From Cynocephalus volans (Eukaryota > Chordata > Mammalia > Dermoptera > Cynocephalidae): 64,000 nt of DNA. Made by a program: the position numbers and the translations under genes. Positions within the stretch are counted from its first letter, which is position 1. Each line of letters begins with the position of its first letter. Location of the stretch: positions 40,992,679 through 41,056,678 of the forward strand of contig NC_084462.1 in the NCBI RefSeq assembly GCF_027409185.1, in the 5' to 3' direction. The notes below the pieces were generated by a model that searched no databases, had not been told where the DNA came from, and was given only the letters and a program-made list of their open reading frames with translations. Shown piece after piece: positions 35,746-48,003 of this stretch.

Positions 35746-37920
35746 ATGGATAAATGTACCACTTGTGGAAAAGCTTTCTAAAGTCCATAGTTCTATACAG
35801 ATGTTAGAAATTGTGATTATTACTGCAAAAGAGTGGATAAGATTGTCAGGGGTGGGGATGTTACTGAAGCCAAGTGTTATTTCCAAAAGATAAGGAGAGG
35901 TCTAAAGCGTGGAGTGCTTGCTGCTGAGAGGGCTGGTGAGATAAGTTTTAAGAAGACTTGGATTGAGGAACCAGAAGGTGGTTGTCAGTTTTGATTACAG
36001 CAGTGTTGGTGGCATGGTAGGAGCAAAGGCCATACTGTTGAGGGCAAGTGGACATAGCGATGCTGATGAGAAACCAGAGTGCAGAGGGGAAGGAGGGCAT
36101 GACAGGAGAGGAAAGGGAGGTGGAGGGAGAGTTTCTTTAAGCTGAGAGACTTGAGCGTGTGTGCTTGCTTATGGAAAGGACACAGTTGAGAGGTTGAAGG
36201 GAGCAGAGAGAGAAGAGTTACCGAGAAGGGGGAACACATAGGATCAGGGCACAGGTGGAAGTCCTTAGATAGAAAGGACTCTCGTTGGGGCAGGAGCTAT
36301 GGAAGAGGGGGAGATAGCAGGTGGATTTGGGTGGAGGGAAGTTGGAATTTTCCTGACTGAGGTTGGAGGGGCACTTAAATGCTAAAAATGAGTGGGAAAG
36401 GGTCTGATGCTTGAGAAATTCACTGTCAAATGGGACAGACAGATACATGTCCAGATTACTGAAGTGTAAGAAGTGCTCGTGGCCATGCCAAGTGCTAGGT
36501 GGCCCTGACTAGGGCCTCGTGGACAGATGGGAGGGGGGGCAGTGGTTGTTCAACCTGTCTTGAAGGAAGTAATGTTTGGGCACTTCTGAAGGAAGCAAGC
36601 TAGGAAATTAAATTCCAGATAACAGTTAAACAGTTCTTGCCCTAACCAATTCAAGTGGAATATAAAACGTTATTAACTTGAACCTTGTCTTTCTGTCCTT
36701 GGCACTTAGGTTATGTGAATAATGATAAAGCTGAGGGTTTTACAGCATGTTATTATCATAATTTAGTATATCCAGTAAATTAATAATCCATTATCATTGC
36801 AACAATATTTGTCTTGGAGACAAAGAAACATTCGAAAATGTTAGTAAATGGATCACTTAAGGCAAATATTAGAACTTGTAGTTTTTTGCCTTAGCTCCAG
36901 AAATAGAATCTTGCTAATAGATCTTTTAGCCCTTCTGCGGTTAAGAAATTAATAATTTGCACTGTAATGATATTTTAACTGTGATCATTTTCAGCTGTTA
37001 CTGTTTTGCAAGAGTAATCTTTTCAGCTCTGACATTCTCTGACGCTAGCGAACTATTTTTGACCCTCAGAAATTAAATTTCAATGATTTGAAAATATTTT
37101 ACTGTGTATTTAATGTAAGTAAGAGTTTGGTATAGTTGTTTCCTACATATCCTTGGGTTTTCTTAAAAATGTAACATACATTATTCCTTTTTGCAAAATA
37201 TAAGGCATTTAGAAGTTGAAGGATATTATATTGTGAGTTTTCCTGTCACGGTGGGTCAAGCCCTTCTTGACCGATGTGTAAATGGGTATGTATTCTGAAA
37301 CGCATACATTCCCAAAGGACAAGGTCCACCCCACTCCCTCACCCCCATAGTGAAGGGAGACATGATTTCTTTTAAAGAGAAGCAAAGTAATATAAATTTG
37401 CTTCCTCTGTAGCTCCTTCTATTTATGTATAAAGAACAGTGGTGTCATCTGTGCATTAACACATAAATCCCTTTTCTAAAGGTATATTCAGGAACTCTCT
37501 GAATAAAAAGGGGGAGGTATTGAGAAAGTTACAAGTTGTAAACTAATGAGGTATTTTTTTTATTTTTGGAAATTTATATGAAAAGTTTAGTCTGAAAATT
37601 TTTTGAATCATTTTAAAGTCTTCTCCCTAAAGCATTTCCATGCCACATGCAAACTTGCTACTAGGGTAGTCTTAGATACAAACATTCCACCTATATTGCT
37701 CTCTTTAAGGTTGTGCTTGGCAACTTGGTAACTCCTGTGTTGAAAAATACAATGACAGCAAAAATAAATTTCCCATAGAATTGCTACTTGAAAAATTAAA
37801 ACTTCACTTTTTCTAAGTCATTTTTATTTTTTTCCCCTTCAGACATCAATTTTACTTGCTGAAAAGAAATTTTACCCCTGCTATCATCCTTTAATTTGTG
37901 TGCGTACGTGTGTGTCAAAT
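35746..37920. other. Intergenic sequence with a purine-rich block
   Basis: From about 35830 to 36560 the plus strand is G/A-rich (many GAGAGG and GGAAGG runs). No gene or assignable repeat family is visible. The rest is AT-rich and featureless. Confidence 0.45.
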
Positions 37921-37929
37921 ATTTCCAAC

Positions 37930-38680
37930 ATTAAGGAGGAGACAATTGGATATTAGGAAGGACATCTGACTATGGTGGTGTGAAGGGGTCAGCCAATCCT
38001 CCTTGCAAAAAACAAGTATAAAATTAAAATGATCAAAAATAACCATTTGGGGGGCTCTCGAAATTGACCAAAGGCAGACAAGAAATGGAGAATTTTTTAT
38101 TTTTGAAAATCTGTTGCTTCAGTTAAGAACCATTGGAGTCTGTGGCCTTCCAACCTGGGGCTTCCCTCACGGCCCCCTGGTTTTCTAGCATTGAGCTGAT
38201 CACGAAAGCCTGCAGCTTTGTTGCCTGAGGGGGTGGACTCAAGGGTGGGGGATGAGGGCTGTGCAAAACCCATGATTTTGTCAATTAAAAGTGGCAAACT
38301 TTGAAGGAGACAAATGGAAAAAACTCAGCTTTGCTATTCTGAGGTTGCATTTCCAGACAGGGCAAGTGGCGGACCAGCAGAGATTTAATGCTGACACCCG
38401 GGAACTTAGAGCGTCATGGAAGGGCCCTATCTGATGGGAAACCACTCATTCTCTGGGGAGACCGTGGGGAGACCCGAGAGAGCTCAATGGGAAGAAAAAC
38501 CTTAGGCCAACATGAGGCTGGTCTTTGAGTGAGCTGTTTAACCCACCCACAGATGGCGATAGATGGAAGGCCCAAGGGGTCAAGTCGTTTAGCAAGCACA
38601 CTGTCTGCTGCCCACTAATCTATGCAGGAGCCACTCCGGGAAGCCAGACTGAAACATAAAAATAAGAGTGGAAAACAGCA
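37930..38680 (+). repeat. Possible 5' region of an old L1
   Basis: A mixed-composition block starting GGACATCTGACTATGGTGGT and including TTGACCAAAGGCAGACAAG and CCGTGGGGAGACCCGAGAGA. It looks like the 5' UTR part of an old mammalian L1, but no ORF1 follows and the assignment is tentative. Confidence 0.35.
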
Positions 38681-39189
38681 GACACATCAGCAAATACATT
38701 CTCCCATTGGAGAGACATATTCCACAGTTTAAATCCAGTATAATCCAAATTGCCCAGTTTGTAATGCAAAGAAATGTAATCAGTATCAGTATTGCAAAGA
38801 AAAAAGAGTGGCCCATACTCAGGGTAAAAAGCAGTCAAAAGAAACTATGGCCCCTCTAGCCCTAGAGGAGGTAGCAGTTTCCTGATGTAGTGTATCTCTG
38901 GGTTGCCTAAACATTACATTTTGTTTTTTAGCTCTTTCAACACTGTGTTACTAGATCCCTGTATTAAATTCTTATCTGTCAAACTACCTGGTTTGGACTA
39001 TTTTTTTTCCTGGATAGGCTTTTTTTTCCCCCTTGTAATTCTTTATCTTTTTTTTTTTTTTTTTTCCATTTATGCTATTGATTTTTTTTCTCATGGATCT
39101 TCCTCTATTCTTCATGCTTCTTGCAAACTGGTAGTCAAGTCAGATCTGGAGCCATGCTGGGCCATATGAGAGCCCCCATCCACATGTGA

Positions 39190-39380
39190 CTATTTAAATA
39201 TAAGCTTATTTAAATTTAAAGAAAAATTAAAAATTCAGTTCCTCAGTAGCGCTAACCACATTCCAAGTGCACAGTACTCCCACGTGGCTAGCTGCTGCCA
39301 CACTGGACAGCACAGATCTGTAGAATATTTCCATCATGGCAGAAAGTTTTGTTGGACATTGCTGCTCTAGAACTTTGATT
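39190..39380. mobile_element. Old hAT-type non-autonomous transposon
   Basis: The segment has AATTCAGTTCCTCAGTAGCG, CCACGTGGCTAGCTGCTGCC, ACACTGGACAGCACAG and TCATGGCAGAAAGTTTTG. This is a common short mammalian DNA-transposon repeat; I do not assign the exact family name. Confidence 0.65.
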
Positions 39381-39469
39381 AATAAGATTCAGGTTCAGTA
39401 GTTTCAGGCAAGAATACTTAATAGCTGGGAGAACTTAATACTGGCTTAAAAATCATTCACACCTGCTGA

Positions 39470-39645
39470 GAAAGTCACAATTTCTCATCAGAATAACCTG
39501 AGGTGTTTGTTAAAGTGCAGATTCCTTGGCCCCCACCCCTATAACCACTGGATCAAAATCTCTGGAGGTAGGGCCTGTCATATGAGTTTTAACACGCATC
39601 TCAGATGATTCTGTTGCACACACATTTGAAACCATGGTAAGCTCT
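39470..39645. mobile_element. MER5A-like hAT-Charlie element
   Basis: The order CAGAATAACCTGAGGTG, TTGTTAAAGTGCAGATTCC, CAAAATCTCTGGAGG, GTTTTAACACGCATCTCAGA, then TTTGAAACCATGG matches the MER5A pattern. Confidence 0.7.
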
Positions 39646-40439
39646 TACATGCTTGTGTTCTAACTGTAAAAGCAGAACTAGTAAGGAAGGGGCTACTAAG
39701 CACAATTGAAATAAACGGCTTGAGGTGGCTGAAGGTTGATAGAATAAACTAGAGAAGAGCTGATATATTTTAAAGAGAGGTTGACCATGTACGTCTGTCT
39801 TAAAACTTGTTTACTACGGGCACCTCATGCAGGCCTGTGATGGCTTTCACCAGCCCACTAAAAATGAGGAAAATAAGTGCAGTCATGTTTCATAAGACCA
39901 AAAATTCAAGCGATCATCAGATTCTACATTTGGTGTTAACAATACTTTTCTTTTTTATGAAATATGATAGTTGTAAACATTTAAAATTTTTATTTGGCAA
40001 AATTAAAGGCAGCATAATATTGTTCCCTCTGTTTATTTGAGGGGGTTGATTTTACTGGTTTGATAAATTCAAGAATCTAGTAGCCACTCACATGGTCTAG
40101 CTTATGTGGATTGCAAATAGGACATGAGGTTATTTGAACATCATACTGTTTCACAGTCATATTAAATATATTAGGTTTGCCCCAAACCTCAATCCAAATT
40201 GTCAGAAAACAAAGAGACAAGAACAAAACAGAGATGGCAAAGTGAAGAATGCCATCAGTTATCCCTCGAGTGCAACTCTGCAGCTCCTTAGCAGAGAATC
40301 TGTTTATTGTAGAGACCCCACATTTTGCACATAGATGTATGTTAAAACTACAGTCTGAACAATTCATAAGAAAAGCACAGGTGTTTTTATATGCTGAATT
40401 TCCTGGAAATTCCAGGTATGTACGGAAAATCCTCACATC

Positions 40440-40758
40440 CTCAAGTTAATTATACTAAAGGACAGTTAAAGACCACAAGTAGCTCTCTCTTCTAGTGGGA
40501 CATCCATCTCCTGCTCTCAGACATCAGAGCTCCAGGTTCTTGGGCCTCCAGACTCTGGGACTTACTCCAGCAACCCTGAGGTTTCTCCGGCCTTTGGACT
40601 CAGACTGAATTACACCATCGGCTTTCTTGGCAGACTGTGTATCGTGGGACTTAGCTCAATAACCACATGAGCCAATTCCCTGATTAAATCCTCTCATATA
40701 TCTATACATATCCTATTGGTTCTGTTTCTCTGGAGAACACTGGCTAATACACATTCAT
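40440..40758 (+). repeat. Ancient interspersed repeat, family unresolved
   Basis: It contains CATCAGAGCTCCAGGTTCTT, CAGACTGAATTACACCATCG and CCACATGAGCCAATTCCCTG, and ends TTCTCTGGAGAACACTGGCT followed by AATACA. The reverse complement of its end resembles the start of the repeat at 22310. Confidence 0.6.
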
Positions 40759-41099
40759 ACATTGCATTTGTTACAGAGGAAACAGATAATGAGCAACCCA
40801 GGATTGAGGATGGACAGAAGGGATGTGGTAGAAAGACAAAAGAATGTGGAGGGACCCTCGTGTGAGTGATGTTACAGCTTTGGACCATGTGGTCCTGGAC
40901 AGGAATCCAGAAGACACAGGAGACAATAGCAAATCAGCAGTGCTCTTGAGGACTCAGGATGGTACAGGGGCCTCTTTTCTTGAGGTGTGACAACTACTTC
41001 AAAGGGAGCTTCAGAGGGGGAGCAAGTGATTTTGCCAGGTCAAGAAATGTAAAATGGACACTCCGCACTACAGAAAGCACTTTTTAAAAGAGAAGAAAC

Positions 41100-41290
41100 A
41101 TTATGGCATCATTGAGAGCCAGGAGAACTAGATTCACAGCCCACTTCTGCCACTTGCTTGCTCCGTGACCTTGGACAAGTTGGAACACATTCCTCATCTG
41201 CGAAATGAAAGAATCGTGCCCACCCTGGAAGATCGTAATTAGAGCTCATGAAGGACTTTGTAAAGTGCTCTACAAATATTAACATTTTAC
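41100..41290 (+). repeat. MIR SINE
   Basis: MIR core: TTGAGAGCCAGGAGAACTAG, GCTCCGTGACCTTGGACAAG, CTCATCTGCGAAATGAAAG, then GTAAAGTGCTCTACAAATAT. Confidence 0.8.
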
Positions 41291-42799
41291 TCAAGAAAAT
41301 TTTATTACACATTAGATGGAATAAGGAGGGAGAACAGCAATGATACAGTTTTTTGTTTATTGCTTAGAGTGTAATGCAGATATAATACAGTTCATTATAT
41401 TTCATGTTTATGACCATTTCAATAAAAACTTTTGCCGAACATCTATATTAAACAAAATAAACCTATTATGAGTATAATATTTTATCTATGGCAAAGTTAG
41501 ATTTGATTTGCCTAAAGTCAGTTTTTTTCTACAGATGTATTTTTTATTTACTTCTGATATTATACTTTTTTTGTAGGAATAATATATACACATGGATCAA
41601 AAACTAGAAACTTAAAAAGATGTGCAACAGAAAGTATCCTTCCCATCTGTGCCCTGCAATGACCTAGTTTCTATGCCCCCTGCAATGGATAACCTCTGTA
41701 TGAGTGTCTTAAATACAATTTTGGACTGCCTTTATGCACATTCAAGCTGGAGGTCTCTTTTTTCAGTAACATAGGCTTCTTTTGGTTCACGGTGTAAGGA
41801 CGGGAGACAGGAGCTAAGTCTTCTAGGTAACGACATAATGTGCCCAGAGTTACATGCTGGTTCGATGTCAGAGCCAGATTTGGACTAATCTGTTTGTTTC
41901 CAAAGCTGGTATCTGGTCCAGTGTGTCAGAGAGGAGAGAGCTGGAGTTAGATGTCAGAAAAATCAAGTGAAGGTAAGAGAGACATGATAAGGGAACAGGA
42001 CGAAGGCAGGCATCGCATATTTTGCCTCTACCCAGGGAAAGGGTCCTAGCCCAGGAGTGATATGTGCTTACCTGCAAACAGGTGCCTAGCCTCACCCCAA
42101 GCTGAGGAAATCTGTGCCTTGGGGTGTCTTGCTCATCCAGGAGCGCAGGGGCTCTCCCCAGTATGTCACTATGGCTCATGACAAAGATCCAAGGTAAGCA
42201 AGGCACAGTGAGCCCACGGGACCATGTTCATTCATTGGAGGGTTAGGAGAGCACATGCTGCCTCAGTGAGAAATTTTTCTCCTAGCTGAAACCCAGCAGC
42301 ACGTCTGACCCCTTTCCTCTGCATGGTGTAAGCCTGGAGAAAGGTCAGTAAGTGACTCCCAACCGTGAGACTTTCTGGGCAAAGTTTGCATTTTTGAAGA
42401 GCCTACCAAGGGGAGAGGCAAATACCTAGAATAGTGCAGAGCGAGCATTCAGACAACCATTTTATCACTATGCAATGAGCATTTGAAACACCGAGCCGAA
42501 ATAGAGTGACCTCTTAGGTCAGTCTTCAGCTAATCAGCTTGTTCTTTGAGATTCTGAGATGATGTAAAATATTTTGTCAGAAAATTCTTGGAACTTGGGG
42601 AAATTTGTTTATAAACATTTGGCCAGATACTTTTTCTTGAATACTATATATATATTTTTTGAAAGTTGTACTCTGAGCTGCTTTATTTCAGTTAATTCAA
42701 GGGTAGTCTAAATCGGCAACAGTGTAAATAAAGGTTTTGCATAGGTTTTTCTTACTGCTGATTCTCAAATATTAATCCAAAGCTTGTTTTCCATGGGTT
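41291..42799. other. Intergenic sequence, no gene seen
   Basis: The 41560-41800 part resembles antisense old LINE sequence (ACATGGATCAAAAACTAGAA). The rest shows no exon or clear repeat. Confidence 0.4.
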
Positions 42800-43233
42800 T
42801 TCATATACAAAATGAAAAACAAATGGTTAGTAATAGATCTGCAACATAACCAGCACCATCTTAGACAAGCCCAATTACAAAATGGCACCATCCACCTCCT
42901 CCCCTCCCCCATTCTCTTTTACAAGAAGTCTCATGGTTTCAGAGAAAATGAAACTTTTGGTATTTCCACATGCTCAGAACTCTCCATTCCCATGACCTAA
43001 CTCAATCCCCACCCCAGAATTACATCACCCAGCTCTTGGAGCCAACATACCTATACAAGCTCTACCACCCCACACCTGGTGCTGTCCCCTTTTCAGGGCA
43101 GCCCTGGGCTGCCTGCCACTCTGAGCACAGCCCGGCAGATTTCTTTCTTTAATAAAGCTTGATCGGTTCCCGGCATCTCGGCTCACTTTCTTTCAGTCAG
43201 CACTGTAACTGGAAAAAAAAAAAAAAAAAAAAA
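42800..43233 (+). repeat. LTR-like sequence followed by a poly(A) run
   Basis: A C-rich segment with AATAAAGCTTGATC near 43151, followed by GGCATCTCGGCTCACTTTCT, has the look of the R/U5 part of a retroviral LTR: poly(A) signal, then a pyrimidine-rich end. It ends in about 21 A residues (43213-43233), which is not normal for an integrated LTR. No gag, pol or env sequence is attached. The family is not identified. Confidence 0.45.
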
Positions 43234-43269
43234 GACCACAAGTGATGGAGGAAGAAGTCCTAGAGCAAA

Positions 43270-43385
43270 AGTTAGAGAAACTGGCTCCAGTTCCGATTCT
43301 GTCTCTAATTGTATGATATTGGGTAAATTAGCCCTTCTGGGCCTTAGTTTTCACATTTGTAAAGTTAGGGGGTAAAGTTCAGGAC
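43270..43385 (+). repeat. MIR SINE fragment
   Basis: GGCTCCAGTTCCGATTCTGT, ATTGGGTAAATTAGCCCTTC and GGGCCTTAGTTTTCACATTT follow the MIR order. Confidence 0.6.
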
Positions 43386-43529
43386 TCAGCCTCCCCCTTC
43401 AGGCAATGTCCCTTTTAAACATGATCAGCCCTGCTGGGGACACCTCCTGTGTGCTGCTCCCTTGGCATGAGCATACCTACTGACACTATTGACCCATCAG
43501 TGCCTCGTGGTAGAAGAGAAAGAGAGAAA

Positions 43530-44200
43530 GGGGCCCGATCTTCATTGAGGGCCTATTGGGTGTTCACACCTGCTAGGTGCAATGTAAACACTATCTCCTT
43601 TACAACACTGTGTCATGCTATTTTTACCTGCCAGTAATCCTGTTCGTGACACCAACTGTAAAGCTACATGACTACACCAGTTGTCAGGATCTTTTACCTG
43701 CCCGTAATCCTGCCGACTGGGCCAATTGTCCAGCTAGGGCTGGGTCAGGAGCTCCCAGACCCCACAAGCCCTTCACATGTCAGGCTGGGTCCCCAGACCC
43801 CTTACATGCCAGGCTGCGTCACCAGACCCTTTACACGCAGGTCTATGAGCTAGGTAACTGGCAAACAGGTTCTTTAAAGCTGTAGGTTGGAGAGCGTGGC
43901 TGTGCACGGCAGCCCCCCGAGGCAGTAACCACCCAAGTGCACTAACTGCACCCACACAACCTGCCCACAAAGAATGCTGCACCACCCCCAACCTGCCCTA
44001 AGGCCAAAGGGCCTGATTAAATTGTTCTATTTTCCCAACACACATGATATATTTTTTGCCCCCATTTTACAGCTGAACACTGAAGCTCAGTGAGATTAGG
44101 GTCTCACAGACAGTAAATAACAAAGAATGAATCAAACCCAAGTTGTCCTGACTTCAAAAACCCATACGTTCATAGCTGTACTCAGTAAGTGCTTTAAATA
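43530..44200 (-). repeat. MIR-type SINE split by a GC-rich insertion
   Basis: The left part (43530-43625: GGTGCAATGTAAACACTATC, CTTTACAACACTGTG) and the right part (44055-44200: CCCATTTTACAGCTGAACAC, AAGCTCAGTGAGATTAGG, TCTCACAGACAGT) are adjacent segments of the MIR antisense consensus. They are separated by about 420 bp of unrelated GC-rich DNA. Confidence 0.6.
43627..44040. mobile_element. Unidentified GC-rich insertion with internal tandem repeats
   Basis: It lies inside the MIR, between CATGCTATTTTT (43615-43626) and CATGATATATTTTT (44044-44057), which may be a diverged target duplication. It contains two copies of a TTTTACCTGCC(A/C)GTAATCC block (43621 and 43691), then about three units of a 29-bp repeat with CCAGACCC(C/T)(T/A) and ACATG(T/C)CAGGCTG. 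No coding potential. It could be a solo LTR of an unknown ERV family. Confidence 0.45.
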
Positions 44201-44249
44201 CTTGAATAAATGAACAGTGAATAAATGCCTACATCAAAGAATTCATGAA

Positions 44250-44820
44250 GCTTTCTGAGGGCATTCAAAACCTTGGATAAATGGGAAGCTGTATCATGTT
44301 TCTAAACAGGAGGCCTCAATTTGAATGGAATGACAATTCTCCCCAAAAGACTTTAAAAATTAATAGAATTCAAATTTATATCCAATTGGATTATTTTAGA
44401 ATGTGGTGAAATAATTCTTAAATTTCATTTGGAAATCTAAATGCTGTAGACAAGCTAGTACATTTTTGAGAAAAAAGTAGTAAGAAATAGGGACATGCCC
44501 TATCAGATAGCAACATAAATTTTAAAAGTAACAGTAAATAAAACTGGGGTACTGGCACAGGAATGGGCATACTGATAGAACAATGGGGAACAGACTTAAG
44601 TATATGAGTAGTGTGTGTGTATATATATCTATATATATCTCCTTTAAATTAAGTGGAAAGGGCACTATTTGATTAATGGTATTATTTCAAATGATTAAAC
44701 ATTTGGAAAAAATATTAAGTAGATGATATCCATATATCCAATACTAAAATAAATTTCAGATAAGCTACAGATTTAAAGGTAAAAATGAAACTGGAAAAGT
44801 ACAGTATTATAATTAAGAAT
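44250..44820 (+). repeat. Old L1 ORF2 fragment, sense
   Basis: A decayed reverse-transcriptase region: GACAATTCTCCCCAAAAGAC, ATAGAATTCAAATTTATATC, AACTGGGGTACTGGCACAGG and ATACTGATAGAACAATGGG correspond to ORF2 segments seen intact near 3340-3600. Confidence 0.75.
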
Positions 44821-45274
44821 GTGTATTTTTATAATTTTGTTTAAAATCATCCAGCTAATTTGGGCTAGCCATGGAACTCAGACACACATCTCTTTAAGGA
44901 TACCCATGAATTTTTCACTTGACTAAGCTGCCTCGAGTTCAAGTGACATGCTTTTGCAGGTCAGCTTTGACTCTGTTCTGTGTGGCTTCTTTCTTCTAGA
45001 CCATATCTTGGTCATACTGAAATGGGAAGAGGAAAATGAGGGATGGCAGAACCTCTTATTATTAAGAATAATAATTTTTAATGTTTCTTTTCAGAAATGC
45101 CATCCATCAATTTCACTCACATTGCATTGGCCAAAAAAGTCACGTGGCTAGTACAAACTTTTTTTTTTTTCCTAAATGTCAGACTGCCCATAAACAAACA
45201 GTCTACTGGTGATATGTAACATCAATGAATAGAATATAATTATTCTTTCACAGGTAGGGGCAACAAAAGTCAGT

Positions 45275-46083
45275 AAGAAGGGATGTGTTCTGCACAGCAA
45301 AAGAAACAATTAAAAGAGTTAAAAGACAACCAACAGAGTGGGAGAAAATATTTGCAAAATATACATCTGACAAAGGATTAATATCCAGAATATATAAGGA
45401 ACTCAAACAACTTTACAAGAAGAAAACAAGCAACCCAATTAAAAAATGGGCAAAAGAGCTAAGTAGGCATTTCTCTAAGGAAGATATCCAAATGGCCAAC
45501 AGACATATGAAAAAATGCTCAACATCACTCAGCATCCGGGAAATGCAAATCAAAACCACATTGAGATACCATCTAACCCCAGTTAGGATGGCTAAAATCC
45601 AAAAGACTATGAACGATAAATGCTGGCGAGGCTGCGGAGAAAAAGGAACTCTCATACATTATTGGTGGGACTGCAAAATGGTGCAGCCTCTATGGAAAAT
45701 GGTATGGAGGTTCCTTAAACAATTGCAAATAGATCTACCATACGACCCAGCCATCCCACTGTTGGGAATCTACCCAGAGGAATGGAAATCATCAAGTCGA
45801 AGGTATACCTGTTCCCCAATGTTCATTGCAGCACTCTTTACAATAGCCAAGAGTTGGAACCAGCCCAAATGCCCATCATCAGATGAGTGGATACGGAAAA
45901 TGTGGTACATCTACACAATGGAATACTACTCAGCTATAAAAACGAATGAAATACTGCCATTTGCAACAACATGGATGGACCTCGAGAGAATTATATTAAG
46001 TGAAACAAGTCAGGCACAGAAAGAGAAATACCACATGTTCTCACTTATTGGAGGGAGCTAAAAATTAATATATAAATTCACAC

Positions 46084-46119
<36 letters not shown>

Positions 46120-46321
46120 TAACCGGGGGGGGGGGAGAAGATATAACAACCACAATTATTTGAAGTTGATACAACAAGCAAACAGAAAGGACATTGTTGG
46201 GGGGGGGGGGGGAGGGAGAAGGGAGGGAGGTTTTGGTGATGGGGAGCAATAATCAGCTACAATGTATATCGACAAAATAAAATTTAAAAAAAAAATTAAA
46301 AAAAAAAAAAGAAGGGATGTG
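45275..46321 (+). mobile_element. 5'-truncated young LINE-1 with 13-bp target-site duplication
   Basis: The L1 body runs from 45288 (inside the C-terminal part of ORF2) to its A tail at 46308. It is bracketed by AAGAAGGGATGTG at 45275-45287 and again at 46309-46321, the hallmark of L1 target-primed insertion. Over the shared coding region I count only about five differences from the first L1, so both come from one recently active source. Confidence 0.97.
45288..46061 (+). pseudogene. L1 ORF2 C-terminal fragment
   Basis: It encodes about the last 257 residues of ORF2, including the Cys-rich CWRGCGEKG segment, and keeps the natural stop. The first Cys/His of the motif after LIH is altered (Cys to Tyr, near 45661) relative to the first L1. 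It is too short for activity. Confidence 0.92.
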
Positions 46322-47439
46322 AAGTCCTTTTACAAGAAGGAACAATAAATATTTATATTAAAAATACAGTGCACTCCAGCATGATTCAGACCTTTGGAAG
46401 GATGGGATGGACAAGGTGTTAAATTCAGAATCCTTATTAGCACACTAAGCCTGCATCAGGAGAAGCTGGAGGCAGCCGAAGCATCACTGTGCTTGCTCCA
46501 GCTCTTCCTGTCCTGCCCCCCAAAAAACAACAATGCTTAATGCAGTTTCATGGGAACAGCCTTCTGAATGCTGTTGATGTCAGTAGAGCTGGCATGGATT
46601 GCACTCTCCATTTACAGATGGAGGCATCTATCATCAATACTTTTCTAGTATGTGCATTTCTTATAACTCCAGAGAACCTGGCACTGGGGTTTATCAAGCT
46701 GTAGTGAACTATTTAACAATTGAGTACTGATTTTATGACTGAAATTTATAAAGTAATTATCACATAGTAAATTACTAGGAAGACTGTTTATTGTCTTCAT
46801 TTTTCTAGAAAATTCACCAGCTGGAATACTTTCATATGGGGAAAATGTCTAAATCAAATGAATATGTTTTTATATGGTTATGGGTGGGTAATTTTTTCAT
46901 AAGTATTTGCATAGATTTTAGGTTACAGAATAAAATCGAAAGCACCATCTTCAGAAGAGTTTATGTCTATATCTACATCTTTCATTCTTATCTGCTTATC
47001 TATTTCATCTTCCAAATAATTTGTAGCACTAATCTGTTAGGAATAGTGTGTCCTTCTCTATCCCCTTCTGTTTAAAGTATGTCTTCAAGCATCTAGAATT
47101 AATTTTAAAGTATGTCTGTTTTGCAAATATTTACAAGTAGTTCAGGTCAGTCTCCAAACCTGCATCAGCTCCTGTCAGTCAGTCAATATCTCTCTGCATT
47201 CAGGTAACTAGAGCCTCACTTCAAGGAAACCAACATGTAAAAATCTGGCCTTACACAATAACTGAATGAGGACCCAATTACTTATTTACTTTATTTATTT
47301 ATTGATCTTTTCTTGTGTTAAATAAATGACCAAAATGGACTTTTTCTGGTAAAGCTATCATGTAATTAATAATTTATAAAATTCTACTTGCATCAGCCTT
47401 CGCCCATCTTCAGGCAATTCTTAACTCAAAAGTGAGGGT
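46322..47439. other. Intergenic sequence, no gene seen
   Basis: AT-rich flank of the third L1. No exon, CpG cluster or clear repeat is visible. Confidence 0.45.
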
Positions 47440-48003
47440 TCTCCTGTTTGAATGTAAGCCGTGTCATCTCCACCATGTTCAAGGTCCCACAAGGTCTGCT
47501 CCTCTGTCCTCCACTACTATGCTGTCCCCATCTCCTCTTCTCCCCATGTTCACTCTGCTCCAAGTACACTGGCTTCCCTGTTGTTCCTTGAACGCACCAG
47601 ACACACTATAGCCTCAGCTTTTTCAAGGTTGTTCTCTCTGCCTAGAATATTCTACAGATACTGTGCCACTCACTCCCATACTTCATTCAAGTCATGAAGC
47701 AAATGTTGCCTTCTTGGGAGGTTCCCATGCCCAGCCTACTCTCAAATTTCATTTTCTCTCTCCACCCTAACACCTGACACTTTCTATTCCTTTTCCCTGA
47801 CTAGTTTTGTTGTCTGTTGGCATTTATAACTACTGAACATAGTATAATTTGATTTGCTTATGTTGCTTATGGACTGAGTTCCTCTCCAAAATGTAAGCTC
47901 CAACAAAGAATTCTCATCTCTTGTGTTCTCTGCTGCATTCTCAATGCCTGAAAACATCTGACACACAGTAGTGGTTGAATAAACAGTTGCTAAATGAATC
48001 AGT
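47440..48003 (+). repeat. LINE-2 (L2) 3' end
   Basis: The order CTCTGCTCCAAGTACACTGG, TGCCTAGAATATTCTACAG, GGAGGTTCCCATGCCCAG, AAATGTAAGCTCCAACAA and CTGACACACAGTAGTGGTTG, closing with AATAAACAGTTGCTAAATG, is the familiar 3' part of L2 in sense orientation. Confidence 0.82.

Noticed and set aside
43577..43991. Overlapping open frames of 60-100 codons on both strands
   Set aside because: They fall in the GC-rich tandem insertion and in MIR sequence; no family similarity or conserved motif is visible.
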